Source: a virus
Reading direction: 5' to 3' (one strand)
Length of the DNA: 64,000 bases
IMG/VR virus record: IMGVR_UViG_3300028840_003271
Location: 1-64,000 of that record
In this document: one piece after another, positions 50,695 through 59,787 of the stretch
Numbering within the stretch: the stretch's first letter is position 1
Layout of the letters: each line of letters opens with the position of its first letter
Position numbers and translations under genes: made by a program
Notes under the pieces: generated by a model
What the model saw: the letters and a program-made list of their open reading frames with translations, nothing else
Told to the model about the DNA's origin: nothing
The model's database searches: none

Positions 50695-51654
50695 TCACTT
50701 ACAAAACCTCCCAAATTGGTCTCTCTTGTTCCAGTATTTACTATAACCATGATAACCATAGTTGTTATTTATTGTCATATCAAGTTTATCTTGTTCATCC
50801 CAATTTTCTTCATCAACATCTTCCTTGTCATAATCATTCCATTCATATTCATCATCTATATCATAGTCATTTCCTTGAACTTCCACCTTAGGAGCAACGT
50901 AAGCGGTGCTTCCAAGACTATCATATAAAGTATGAGTAAGTGCTCCTTCACAAACCTTTAAAACTTCATAAGAACAGGTTCTCAATTTTTGACATGAACA
51001 ATCAGTAGGAACAGAAACTACATCTTTAGGATTAATTTTAACTACCATCATTTTACAACTACAACCACCATAATTTCTAGCATATTCTAAAGTTCCAGCA
51101 TGAAAACCATAAGAACATCCTCGATTTCTATCATCATCAACACTACCTCTTGACATTGAAACAACTTGACCAACTGAATTATCTATTTTCTTTGAATAAA
51201 TATCCTTATTATCTTGAGTTACTGCTTTATAAGCAAGAAAACATCCGTCATCAGTAATAGGTAGGTTGTGATGACTAAGAAAATCAAACAACTCTTTTTG
51301 TGATTGATAAGAAGGATTAGAGTTTAAATTACGGAGAAAAGAAAGCAAATGTTCAAACGGAAGTCTATCTCGAACATATTCCTTTACTCGATTGGTAAGT
51401 TCATTATGAATAACTTTTCTATTGAGATACACTTCTCCATTTCGATATTCGACTGTTCCTTGTCCATGAGTGTTTACATAGTCTGATAAATATTGATCTG
51501 CTTGGTTTAATAGTTTTTGAAGTTCTACTACATCATTATTAGACAATGCTTCTTTTACTCGACTAAAAACCCAATGGTCTGAATTAACAGTATAAGTATT
51601 ACCATCCAGAAAAATACTAATTGACGAATCGGTTGAAATAAACGGAACTGACAT
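50695..51654 (-). CDS. rIIB: RIIB-like protein
   Basis: 319 residues. SLDVSI-like opening (here ISIFLDGNTYTV), the PFEHLLSFLRNL helix, LPITDDGCFLAYKAV and CSYGFHAGTLEYA are typical of T4 RIIB relatives. The C-terminal 60 residues are acidic and low-complexity. T4 RIIA/B protect against the lambda Rex exclusion and act at the membrane; the biochemical role is unknown. Directly downstream of the rIIA-like gene, as in T4. Confidence 0.85.
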   Translation of the reverse strand: MSVPFISTDSSISIFLDGNTYTVNSDHWVFSRVKEALSNNDVVELQKLLNQADQYLSDYVNTHGQGTVEYRNGEVYLNRKVIHNELTNRVKEYVRDRLPFEHLLSFLRNLNSNPSYQSQKELFDFLSHHNLPITDDGCFLAYKAVTQDNKDIYSKKIDNSVGQVVSMSRGSVDDDRNRGCSYGFHAGTLEYARNYGGCSCKMMVVKINPKDVVSVPTDCSCQKLRTCSYEVLKVCEGALTHTLYDSLGSTAYVAPKVEVQGNDYDIDDEYEWNDYDKEDVDEENWDEQDKLDMTINNNYGYHGYSKYWNKRDQFGRFCK

Positions 51655-51683
51655 TTGTAACTCCTTTGTTTTTTTAGAACTAG

Positions 51684-51704
51684 TTAAGACTTAAGACTTA
51701 AGAC
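51684..51704. repeat. Three tandem 7-bp units at the rIIA end
   Basis: Exactly three TTAAGAC units (plus strand) cover the last codons and stop of the rIIA-like gene and the bases after. They do not form a hairpin. They may be slippage-derived or a protein-binding site before rIIB. Confidence 0.6.
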
Positions 51705-53779
51705 TGATTTTTATCTACAAGATTAATATAATCTATCCAATCTGATGAAGATGGAGAATTATATAAAACACATGCTAATAGGGGATATTTTTCAAGTAAG
51801 ATTTGTTCATTTAATCCAAAATCTCGTGCTTGAATATCTTGGTCAAAAATTATACAACGTAATTTACTAAGTGACTGTAATTCGGATTGTAATTTACTAT
51901 ATTGTTTTTCGTATTTTCTACTTTTCTCCATAAGTTGTTTAAATAAACCACTAGACAATAATAAACTGTTTTTATCATCGAGAATTTTGCTAAAAATATC
52001 TCTTAAATTTTTGAAATTGTGTCTATAGACATAATACTCCAATAGTTCTTGTAAATTGTGTTTTTTCAAATAATCATTATATTGTTTTTCTAACCACTTC
52101 CAAAAACTTTCACAGACATGTGTATTAGATACATTCTTAACAAACTTATCTGCATAAGCATTTTTTACTCCTATAATTGGTGGTATGGAAATTTTTAGAT
52201 TTTTCAAATTATTTATAATATCTGTAATTCGATTTGGTAATATTGTTGGTGTTTTTAGTGGTGGTTTAATTACTTTATAGTTTGCAATTGGTATGTAAAG
52301 AAAATCTTTAACATCAGATAAATTAACATCTTTCCAACAAGGTTTTATACAACGACGATAAAACGAACGATTAGCATCAAATATATAATATTTATCTCTA
52401 TTTACCATTATTGTATTGTTTGTATTTTTCTTACGAGATGGTTTTGGTAAAGTGCTACTAAATATTAATTGAGAAAAAGGAATACCTACTGTTAGACAAA
52501 AATCTTTAAGGGATTTGTCGTCATATTCACTAATAACGTAAATATGGTCATATTTTCCAGAATTTAATAATTCTTTTGAGCGAACAAACGGACCAGCACT
52601 ATCGTTGACTACAAATCCTACTTTAGACCAAGCAACAATTTGACTTGGTTTATGTGTCAATTGGTGAGTCTTGTTTAAATGTTTAACTTTTACTGGTAAA
52701 TTTCGACACTTAATAAAGTGATTTGCATTTTGACCTTGCCATTGAGCATCGTTTAATAATGTTCGAATAAATCCAGAATTTGCATTATTATATTTTGAGC
52801 GTACAAATTGTCTCGCTTCCCATAAAGTTTTACATTTTAATATACCGTTCGTAACTTGTGATGAAATTTCAGACTTTACTTTATCCAATTTCGATTTAAT
52901 ATTATCTACTGTGTGTGAATTATATTGTAGTCCTTCACGAGAAACATTAACATCAAGTTTTCCAAGATTAAAATACAAATCAAGATTAGTATTTAGTATT
53001 GAATAATAACCTGAGTGATAATTACCAAATTTATCGTTATGTTTTTCTATTGGATAAGCGACATTACCCATAATAGCATTAACAGTTTGTGGATATGTAT
53101 TTTCATACATTTTCCAATCTTTATCTTTACCTTCAAACACTACCGATTTATTTTCTATAGGTATTGTTGGATGGGTTTTTGGAATTGGAGAAAATCTTTC
53201 TACAACTTGCTTTGCCTTTTTTTGAAATAAAGACACATCACTACTTTTAACTCCAAAAGAAATTTCCACACCATTACCATCTCCGTTAGCTGACGCTTCT
53301 CCTAGTTTATGTAGTGTTGGTAATCCACGACTATCTTTAGCAACCACATATGTTGTAGAAATTCCATTATATCTTGAAATTATTGTAAAACTATCAGTAT
53401 AAGCAAGTGGTGATTTACTACCCAATCCCATACATCCAATTAACTCGTTTGTATGAGTTTTATCTGATAATCCATATACTGTGTATATATTATGAATATC
53501 TTCTGAAGATAAACCAGTTCCAAAATCTTTTACTTTGAAAACTGGATCATTACATGTTGGTAAAGTAATTTCAAACGGAATTTCTTTTTTACCTGCTGTT
53601 ATATGACTATCATAAGCATTTGTTGCTAGTTCACGAATTGGTGCTAGAATTTTGTCAGAATAAAGACTGTCACTTAAAAGTTGCATAAGATGTGGAGTAT
53701 TGGCAACACGAAAATTGATACTTTCTTCGTGATTAATACCAGATGTTTTTATTCCACTTGATGGTGTAGAAATTTTCAC
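51698..53779 (-). CDS. rIIA: RIIA-like protein with GHKL ATPase domain
   Basis: 693 residues (T4 RIIA: 725). The N-terminal Bergerat fold is readable: IRELATNAYDSHI (E-x3-N-x3-D), KDFGTGLS (D-x-G-x-G), GCMGLGSKSPLAY (G-x-G-x-x-S) as in Hsp90/GyrB/MutL kinases. The long C-terminal part is helical. The start is GTG with GGAG seven bases before. It precedes the rIIB-like gene, forming the classic pair; membrane-linked defence or recombination roles are known from T4 genetics only. Confidence 0.86.
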   Translation of the reverse strand: MKISTPSSGIKTSGINHEESINFRVANTPHLMQLLSDSLYSDKILAPIRELATNAYDSHITAGKKEIPFEITLPTCNDPVFKVKDFGTGLSSEDIHNIYTVYGLSDKTHTNELIGCMGLGSKSPLAYTDSFTIISRYNGISTTYVVAKDSRGLPTLHKLGEASANGDGNGVEISFGVKSSDVSLFQKKAKQVVERFSPIPKTHPTIPIENKSVVFEGKDKDWKMYENTYPQTVNAIMGNVAYPIEKHNDKFGNYHSGYYSILNTNLDLYFNLGKLDVNVSREGLQYNSHTVDNIKSKLDKVKSEISSQVTNGILKCKTLWEARQFVRSKYNNANSGFIRTLLNDAQWQGQNANHFIKCRNLPVKVKHLNKTHQLTHKPSQIVAWSKVGFVVNDSAGPFVRSKELLNSGKYDHIYVISEYDDKSLKDFCLTVGIPFSQLIFSSTLPKPSRKKNTNNTIMVNRDKYYIFDANRSFYRRCIKPCWKDVNLSDVKDFLYIPIANYKVIKPPLKTPTILPNRITDIINNLKNLKISIPPIIGVKNAYADKFVKNVSNTHVCESFWKWLEKQYNDYLKKHNLQELLEYYVYRHNFKNLRDIFSKILDDKNSLLLSSGLFKQLMEKSRKYEKQYSKLQSELQSLSKLRCIIFDQDIQARDFGLNEQILLEKYPLLACVLYNSPSSSDWIDYINLVDKNQS

Positions 53780-53831
53780 TACACTTCTCCAACTAAAGAA
53801 AAATTATTGAGAATAAAAATAATATACACAA

Positions 53832-54341
53832 TTAAAAAGGTATTTCTGCGTCGTTCAGTCTGTCTTTAAGTTTGTTAAAATCGTTTTCAGTTAAATAGTG
53901 TATAGTAAAACTGCTTTCGCTATTAATACCATTTAAATTACAATCTTCAGAACGAACATTTTCTAAAACTATATCTGGAAATCCGTTTCTTGAAATAGTA
54001 ATTGTTAATTCTGTTTCTAGTTGTGGAGAAATGGCATAAATTGTATCACCAACAATATAAACGTTATATCCATCGTATTGATAATCGGTTTTTATTTTTC
54101 CTGAATAATTAAACGGAAGCGAAGATATTGATACAGATTTCCAATCTTGGATTTCTTTTAAATTGCAAATTTTATGGACATAAAAATTACGATAACCATT
54201 GGAAAGAAAATCCCATACTCGAACAAGTTTAGTATTAGGAGTATCATCATAAGATTCTGTTATAGAAAATACAATAAATAATCTTTTTTTTGATCTATAG
54301 ATTCCAGAATAGATTCTATTTTTTTCAATTTGAACTGACAT
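53832..54341 (-). CDS. Hypothetical protein
   Basis: 169 residues, mostly beta, beginning IEKNRIYSGIYRSKKRLFIV. It may hold one or two small barrels. No motif recognised. Between DUF932 and rIIA genes. Confidence 0.6.
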   Translation of the reverse strand: MSVQIEKNRIYSGIYRSKKRLFIVFSITESYDDTPNTKLVRVWDFLSNGYRNFYVHKICNLKEIQDWKSVSISSLPFNYSGKIKTDYQYDGYNVYIVGDTIYAISPQLETELTITISRNGFPDIVLENVRSEDCNLNGINSESSFTIHYLTENDFNKLKDRLNDAEIPF

Positions 54342-54363
54342 TTTTTTCTCCTTTAATTTTTAT

Positions 54364-55374
54364 TTAAGATGCCAATGACAAAGCAGTTTTTAAAGCCTTA
54401 TCATTAAGTTTAAGACCAGTACCAAACCACAAATTGTTAAGACGATTATTATTTCGTCCAAGTTCATAATTTAAATACTCATTTACACCAGAATATGCAC
54501 TCCAATAAGTATTACGAATTACTGGATTAGTATTACCTCGTCCAGTTTCACAGAGTTCAATAATACGATTAATTTTGTTCTTAGTTCTTGTTTTAATTTT
54601 TTCGTCAGGAATTTCATCTACATCCAAGACGAGTTTGACATACTTTCTTAAATCTTTAGTGTTAATTTGTTTAGTAGCCAAGTAAGCATACTTTTCTGCC
54701 GTAGCTTCAAATTCAGCATCTACAGTATTCATAATATCTCGAATATCATTTAGGTTGTTGTGTAATTGACTAGTATGTCTTACTCTCAATAATTTAGAAG
54801 AATTATTACTATGAGCAAACCCCAAAGTGTTCGAGCACACAACGCGTATTGGTGTATATCCTACTCTAACAGCAGAACTTCCATCATGTGAGTTTGACAG
54901 AAGAATAAATTTACACACTTCATCATTTTTAGCAACAATTGATGGTTTCTTATTGAGTTGTGCCAAAACCCAAACCTTTGAACCACCACAAAGACTGCCG
55001 GCAGTATGTAAACTACACAATTTAGCATCCAAAAATGGTTGAAACCATTCAAAAGCCTCCTTGTTTTGTAATGGATTATAAGAAGGTCCAACTACTCCCA
55101 ATACTTTATTATCTGTTGAACGAACTACTGCTTGAGAACGAACATTTGGTTTTACTTCAGGAGTATCACAAAATTGGTCAAGTTTATGAGCATAGTTAAC
55201 CGCTGATTGTGCTTGTGGAAGTGTAACCAAATTTTGAAGCTTTACTTCCCAATCCATTCCTGATTTTTCCAATCCCTTTTTAATCGAAAGATTTTCTCCT
55301 TCAGGAATATAGGTTCCTTCACCATGCCACGGAGTTTTTCCAACAAACATCATACTTTCAACTTCTGCTGACAT
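54364..55374 (-). CDS. DUF932 (phage/plasmid-like TIGR03299) protein
   Basis: 336 residues. GKTPWHGEGTYI at the start, then VRSTDNKVLGVVGPSYNPLQN and VWVLAQLNKKPSI, VRVGYTPIRVVCSNTL and AYSGVNEYLNYELG match the DUF932 family found in phages and plasmids. Function unknown; sometimes linked with DNA maintenance. Stands near the rII genes. Confidence 0.85.
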   Translation of the reverse strand: MSAEVESMMFVGKTPWHGEGTYIPEGENLSIKKGLEKSGMDWEVKLQNLVTLPQAQSAVNYAHKLDQFCDTPEVKPNVRSQAVVRSTDNKVLGVVGPSYNPLQNKEAFEWFQPFLDAKLCSLHTAGSLCGGSKVWVLAQLNKKPSIVAKNDEVCKFILLSNSHDGSSAVRVGYTPIRVVCSNTLGFAHSNNSSKLLRVRHTSQLHNNLNDIRDIMNTVDAEFEATAEKYAYLATKQINTKDLRKYVKLVLDVDEIPDEKIKTRTKNKINRIIELCETGRGNTNPVIRNTYWSAYSGVNEYLNYELGRNNNRLNNLWFGTGLKLNDKALKTALSLAS

Positions 55375-55439
55375 CTTACTTTCTCCTATATTTAAGAGAA
55401 TAAAAAATTAAAACATCAATGGATAACGAATACACACAA

Positions 55440-55997
55440 TTATTTTTCTTTCATTAATTTAACAGGACTAAGGGATGGATGAAAACTAAACTCGACTCCA
55501 TCTTTATGCTTTTCATTTATTGAACAATAATAACTTCCCCAATTTGTTCTTCCTTGATGAGAATCCAATTCTATTGATCGTTTTCTATCAAATACTTCTT
55601 TGATTAAACAACATCCACACATTTCGGCACATTTTTCAAGTAAAGGTAAAGAAAAAGCATATCCACCATAATAACTTTTTCCAACTATTAGTGTTACTTC
55701 ACTACAAGGTCCAAATTCTTGTTGGTTTACACAACTTGCTCGACTAGACCACGGACCTTTCAATATCTTATCAGTTCCATTTTTCATTTTAATGTTAAAG
55801 TGACACCCTCCAAATCCATTTCCAGGTCGTTTATAATAGAAAAATTTATAAATTCCTTCATATTCTGCTACGTATAATCCATTTTTTTCTTCAAAAATAA
55901 AATTATCCGGTTCTGGTATCTTATCTACCAAAACCTCAAATGTAGGTGAGTTAGCGTAATCTTTATACCAACGAACTCTACAATTTATAATTTTCAT
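55440..55997 (-). CDS. Hypothetical protein, Cys-rich
   Basis: 185 residues from the ATG at 55997 (MKIINCRV), preceded by GGAAGC and overlapping the previous gene by 20 bases. Rich in Gly, Tyr and Cys; CAEMCGCCL is a possible metal site. No family recognised. It begins MKII but lacks the Ser/Asn cassette of its neighbours. Confidence 0.6.
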   Translation of the reverse strand: MKIINCRVRWYKDYANSPTFEVLVDKIPEPDNFIFEEKNGLYVAEYEGIYKFFYYKRPGNGFGGCHFNIKMKNGTDKILKGPWSSRASCVNQQEFGPCSEVTLIVGKSYYGGYAFSLPLLEKCAEMCGCCLIKEVFDRKRSIELDSHQGRTNWGSYYCSINEKHKDGVEFSFHPSLSPVKLMKEK

Positions 55998-56460
55998 GCT
56001 TCCGATCTTTACATGAGAGAATAGACATATGTACACTCAAATCCCTTATGAGAATATCTTCATATTTATTATGGTAACAATTGGAACATATATACCGTTC
56101 TTGTTCTTCTTTGTAATTATAGTCACTAATCATATTAGTTTCGTAAAAGATTTTAAAACAAATTGGACAAGTTCTTAAACTGTTTATGTCTATGTCTATA
56201 TTCATTTGAATTCGTTTTTCAAACTCGTTCTTAGTTTCATTGTCCTTCATATTACAATATTCTTGACCTAAATAAACTGAACTAGGATAATTATTTGGAT
56301 CACCATAAAAGAAACAAACACCCAATTCTTTAAGAATTAAACCCTTTTCTTGTGCTAACTCTTCTACTCTTTCGTCAAATTCAGATTCTTTTGAACTAAT
56401 ACCAAAAATAGTAAAACTGGTTGAATTGGAATTAGATACAAAACCCTGTCTAATTTTCAT
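55978..56460 (-). CDS. N-terminal cassette protein 1 (SNSNSTSF variant), zinc-binding
   Basis: 160 residues. Opens MKIRQGFVSNSNSTSF, the variant form of a cassette shared by five genes here. The body carries CPICFKIFYE and ICSNCYHN, one zinc ribbon. Other members have different bodies, so the cassette is modular. GGAAAAA precedes the ATG. The cassette's role is unknown; modification by the nearby radical SAM protein is a hypothesis. Confidence 0.72.
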   Translation of the reverse strand: MKIRQGFVSNSNSTSFTIFGISSKESEFDERVEELAQEKGLILKELGVCFFYGDPNNYPSSVYLGQEYCNMKDNETKNEFEKRIQMNIDIDINSLRTCPICFKIFYETNMISDYNYKEEQERYICSNCYHNKYEDILIRDLSVHMSILSCKDRKHENYKL

Positions 56461-56473
56461 AATTTTTTCCTTC

Positions 56474-56560
56474 TTATTGTGTTAGAAAATCAACTACTTC
56501 GTGTGAAAAATTTAACTTTTGTGCTACATATAAAAATAATGAGTGTCTGCTGTAAAATAT
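56474..56560 (-). other. Short open frame without a usual start
   Basis: 28 codons (beginning FYSRHSLFLYVAQKLNF after an ATA) end at TAA 56474, filling the gap after the TGA of cassette protein 2. AAGGAG lies 12 bases before the ATA, rather far. No ATG, GTG or TTG is in frame near the beginning. It may be a relic or a gene with an AUA start. Confidence 0.25.
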
Positions 56561-56561
56561 A

Positions 56562-56855
56562 TCACATACTCTCTCCTTCCACATGTTCTAAATTTACTCC
56601 AATACTTTGAAGATATTCGTTTACTTTATTTATATCGTGTTGTTCCATTACTCCATGAAAATAATATTTTCCATTTACAATAAAAGTTTCTGTACTTAAT
56701 CTTTTTGTCCAGTCTACATTTTTATCGTTTGCTAAATCTTTTTGATATTTTAACCACTTATCAAACAAAACTATTTGTTTTTCTGTTATAAAGTTTTTAC
56801 CAAGCACAAAACTCGACGACGACGAATTACTTACAAATCCACTTCTAATCTTCAT
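56562..56855 (-). CDS. N-terminal cassette protein 2
   Basis: 97 residues, opening MKIRSGFVSNSSSSSF; the body (QIVLFDKWLKYQKDLAND ... YYFHGVMEQHDI) is a small alpha/beta domain unrelated by eye to the others. Its ATG overlaps the preceding gene by eleven bases. The Ser run uses both TCG and AGT codons, so it is not a simple DNA repeat. Confidence 0.75.
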   Translation of the reverse strand: MKIRSGFVSNSSSSSFVLGKNFITEKQIVLFDKWLKYQKDLANDKNVDWTKRLSTETFIVNGKYYFHGVMEQHDINKVNEYLQSIGVNLEHVEGESM

Positions 56856-57321
56856 TTAAGAAATCCTCAATAGGTATTTTGTGATAACCCACTTTAATTG
56901 CTTCTGTATTCAAATCATTATAAGCACCATATGTTTCCATATATGTTCCATAATTATATGCTTTAATAACGTAATCATCTTTATTACAATAAAAAATATG
57001 TTCATGACCATAATGACAACAAGCACTAAATGAAATTTTATTCTCGATAAGAAACTTAATTATATCATCTTGATTACAAACTACACTATATATTAATGAA
57101 TTAGCATCGTTTGGTAAAACTTTATTTTTATCGTATAAAAATCCGTGTTCAAGATGAGAAGGATGTAAACAACTAGAAAACACAAAACCATAATCTAATA
57201 ATTTTTGTGTTTGTAATGGTGTTAAATTGTTTAATAAATTATCTGTATGAAAAAAACCTTTAATCTTTACTACAAATGATGAAGACGAACTATTTGATAC
57301 AAATCCTTGTCTAATTTTCAT
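56845..57321 (-). CDS. N-terminal cassette protein 3
   Basis: 158 residues, opening MKIRQGFVSNSSSSSF. The body has Cys/His pairs (CLHPSHLEHG, CCHYGHEH) that may bind metal. Serine codons at aligned positions differ from members 2 and 4 (TCA/AGT/TCT against AGT/TCG), which shows selection on the peptide. Function unknown. Confidence 0.75.
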   Translation of the reverse strand: MKIRQGFVSNSSSSSFVVKIKGFFHTDNLLNNLTPLQTQKLLDYGFVFSSCLHPSHLEHGFLYDKNKVLPNDANSLIYSVVCNQDDIIKFLIENKISFSACCHYGHEHIFYCNKDDYVIKAYNYGTYMETYGAYNDLNTEAIKVGYHKIPIEDFLNED

Positions 57322-57330
57322 TCTTAACTC

Positions 57331-57831
57331 CTAATAATTATCATTGTCTGTTTGAATATAACTATCTTCAGAAAAAAGAAACTTTTCAAGAATTTCGTCA
57401 CTATCAAAGATTTCCATATTTTGATTTTCAGAAGCATTAGATTCGTGGTCAATATATCCATGTTGTTCAGAATTCCAATCATTCCAGCTAGATGGCCAAA
57501 TGAACGCTTTAATTGATGGAATATTTTTTACTAATACTTTTTCTAACATTGACAAATATTGATTACTATATATACTGTTTTCATTATAATTTCTTTTTGG
57601 TTCAGCATATTGACTTTGATAAAAAGCCCATAGAACTTTTGAACCCAAATCATAATACTTTTCAGGGTCCCACCCAAATTCTTTAGTACCAAATATTTTG
57701 TGAACATCAAGAACACCCATTGTATCAACATATTCATCAAACTTTTTAATAAAATTAGTGCTAATTTTACGTCCAACACATACAAAACTTGACGATGATG
57801 AATTACTAACAAAACCATTACGAATTTTCAT
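57331..57831 (-). CDS. N-terminal cassette protein 4
   Basis: 166 residues, opening MKIRNGFVSNSSSSSF then VCVGRK. The body is acidic and aromatic (KEFGWDPEKYYDLGSK ... IKAFIWPSSWNDW). Lies directly downstream of the radical SAM gene. Function unknown. Confidence 0.75.
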   Translation of the reverse strand: MKIRNGFVSNSSSSSFVCVGRKISTNFIKKFDEYVDTMGVLDVHKIFGTKEFGWDPEKYYDLGSKVLWAFYQSQYAEPKRNYNENSIYSNQYLSMLEKVLVKNIPSIKAFIWPSSWNDWNSEQHGYIDHESNASENQNMEIFDSDEILEKFLFSEDSYIQTDNDNY

Positions 57832-57849
57832 TTTATTTCTCCCTAATTT

Positions 57850-58893
57850 TTACTCCAAGTTATAAACAAAACAGCTTCGACCATTATTTAAAAGACGACG
57901 ACGCCATTTAATCAGACGTGGATTGGTCCACACATCTTTATGAAAGTCGTTACAGTTTAAAATATCAATGCCTTGCTCCCATTCTGACTCACCTTCAACA
58001 AACGAACACGGAAATCCAAAACCGTTACAATTAATGTAAAATGAAAATAGTGAACTTTCACAAGGTTCCACATATTCGCTCAGTTTGTCATAGTTTGGTC
58101 TGTCTTTAATTGCTGACAAATATATTCCAGCAGAACAGGAATCGAAACCATAAGCAACTCCTAATTGTTCACATAATTGAATAAGTTCACGATATTTATT
58201 AACATCTCGAAGGCTATGATAACCGGACTGTTTACCTTTACCTTTTGGTTTAAATTGTAAAAATACAATAGCATTTAATTTTGACAGACGAGAATCGGTA
58301 GAAATATCTTGTACAACCTGTTTTGCTTTTTCAAAAGTTTCTTCTGCTAATACAAAGTGGATATTAACTTGTTTCATTCCAACATCGGTAAACTTTTGTA
58401 TAGCATTATAGCTTGATTCCTTGTTAACAATACTTACTGCTACAGCACCCAATAATTGAGATGCTTTTTGAGCAACTTCATCAGTTACACCTAATCCATT
58501 ACAAGTAAGATTTGGAATTACTCCTTTTTCTTCTCTTAAAAATTGACAAATTTGCCAAAGTTTAGGATGGCTATCAATATCACAAATACCCAAGGCAACT
58601 TGACACACCGTGTTTGGAATTTTACTCCACAACTTTCTAAAAGTTTTCAAACTCATATATCGTCGTAACTCATTACTACCATTAGACTTATAACACCACC
58701 GACAATTTCCTGAACAGTACCCCTCACTAATTTCAATGTCTAAAAGTTCAACCGATGGAGCATATTGTGGATCATCTTCTTTTGTTTCTCCCCAACGAGC
58801 AAAAAAACCATTCTTTTTTGAGAAGAAAAAATTATAGTCGGGTGAAATGCAAATCTTACATTGTGGATAATCAAGAATTTGCACATTATTCAT
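57850..58893 (-). CDS. Radical SAM protein of a phage-associated family
   Basis: 347 residues from the ATG at 58893 (MNNVQILDYPQCKIC). The cluster motif is CSGNCRWC within EISEGYCSGNCRWCYKSNG; C-terminal cysteines (EPCESSLFSFYINCNG, GFPCSFVEG) suggest an auxiliary cluster or twitch domain. Proteins of this type, with the N-terminal VQILDYP...CISPDYNF, recur in my recollection of large phage genomes. It lies between two cassette genes, so peptide or protein modification of those products is an attractive but untested idea. Confidence 0.85.
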   Translation of the reverse strand: MNNVQILDYPQCKICISPDYNFFFSKKNGFFARWGETKEDDPQYAPSVELLDIEISEGYCSGNCRWCYKSNGSNELRRYMSLKTFRKLWSKIPNTVCQVALGICDIDSHPKLWQICQFLREEKGVIPNLTCNGLGVTDEVAQKASQLLGAVAVSIVNKESSYNAIQKFTDVGMKQVNIHFVLAEETFEKAKQVVQDISTDSRLSKLNAIVFLQFKPKGKGKQSGYHSLRDVNKYRELIQLCEQLGVAYGFDSCSAGIYLSAIKDRPNYDKLSEYVEPCESSLFSFYINCNGFGFPCSFVEGESEWEQGIDILNCNDFHKDVWTNPRLIKWRRRLLNNGRSCFVYNLE

Positions 58894-58894
58894 T

Positions 58895-59266
58895 TTAGTC
58901 ATCCAAATTAATAAGAACAATTGAACCAGAATCAGCAAGTTGCTGTAACTTAGTATTTAGATATTCATCATAGTAACTAATATCTGCTTGAATAAAATAA
59001 TAATCTGGATATTGACTTACTGTTTGAACAATTTCATCACCTTTGATGTAAAAATCAATCATACCATCTTTAATTTTATGTCTAAAAATGTCATTATCAT
59101 ATTCAATACTTGTTTTATTATAACGATAACTATGTGTTTCAATTAAGTCTTTAATATCTACAGATGTAGATTGACCACAAGTTGGACAAGCTTTACTTTC
59201 TTGTGGATAACCAATAACGAATGAGGATGAACTACTGTTACTTACAAATCCTGATCTAATTTTCAT
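58895..59266 (-). CDS. N-terminal cassette protein 5, zinc site
   Basis: 123 residues, opening MKIRSGFVSNSSSSSF then VIGYP. A CPTCG half-ribbon follows at residue 28, and the rest is an acidic alpha/beta domain. Its stop is within two bases of the radical SAM start. The serines are coded AGT AGT TCA TCC TCA, unlike the TCG run in member 2. Confidence 0.75.
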   Translation of the reverse strand: MKIRSGFVSNSSSSSFVIGYPQESKACPTCGQSTSVDIKDLIETHSYRYNKTSIEYDNDIFRHKIKDGMIDFYIKGDEIVQTVSQYPDYYFIQADISYYDEYLNTKLQQLADSGSIVLINLDD

Positions 59267-59283
59267 TTTATTTCTTCTTTTTT

Positions 59284-59787
59284 TTAATTAACAACTAAAA
59301 TTTGAATATTACTATATTGATGAATATTATCTATTTCTGTAATAGGAACGTTTTTGACTAATTCGGTTTCATCATAAACAGCTTTAATAGAATTGTGACT
59401 ATATTTGGACACACATAATATGTTATCATTAATTTTATATATATGATAATTTTGTTTAAAATTAGGAATTTGGACAGAACTTGTTATTGAATGAATATGT
59501 ACTAAATCATTTTTAATTTCTTGATTTACCATAATAGAATAACCATGTCTAATGGATCCATGTTTTGTTTTTAATTTCGGATATATTTCAAAATATCTTG
59601 TTGTATAAGGACAAATATTTAATTTTGCTATATGAAAATTATTTTCGTCTAAAATTAGAAGAAATAGATTTAAACTATCTGTATGAGCAACATAACTAAA
59701 CTGTTGTTCAGAACTAAATTCCATATGAAAAAGTGATACTGGACGATATCCACATTCACTCGGCAACACATGTTCTAATAGTTTCAT
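59284..59787 (-). CDS. Hypothetical protein
   Basis: 167 residues, beta-rich, beginning MKLLEHVLPSECGY; no cassette and no recognised motif. AAGGA lies upstream of the ATG, inside the 3' end of the preceding frame. Confidence 0.6.
   Translation of the reverse strand: MKLLEHVLPSECGYRPVSLFHMEFSSEQQFSYVAHTDSLNLFLLILDENNFHIAKLNICPYTTRYFEIYPKLKTKHGSIRHGYSIMVNQEIKNDLVHIHSITSSVQIPNFKQNYHIYKINDNILCVSKYSHNSIKAVYDETELVKNVPITEIDNIHQYSNIQILVVN

Noticed and set aside
55375-55439. GTG-started micro-frame before the DUF932 neighbour
   Set aside because: Nineteen codons without ribosome site or protein-like pattern.
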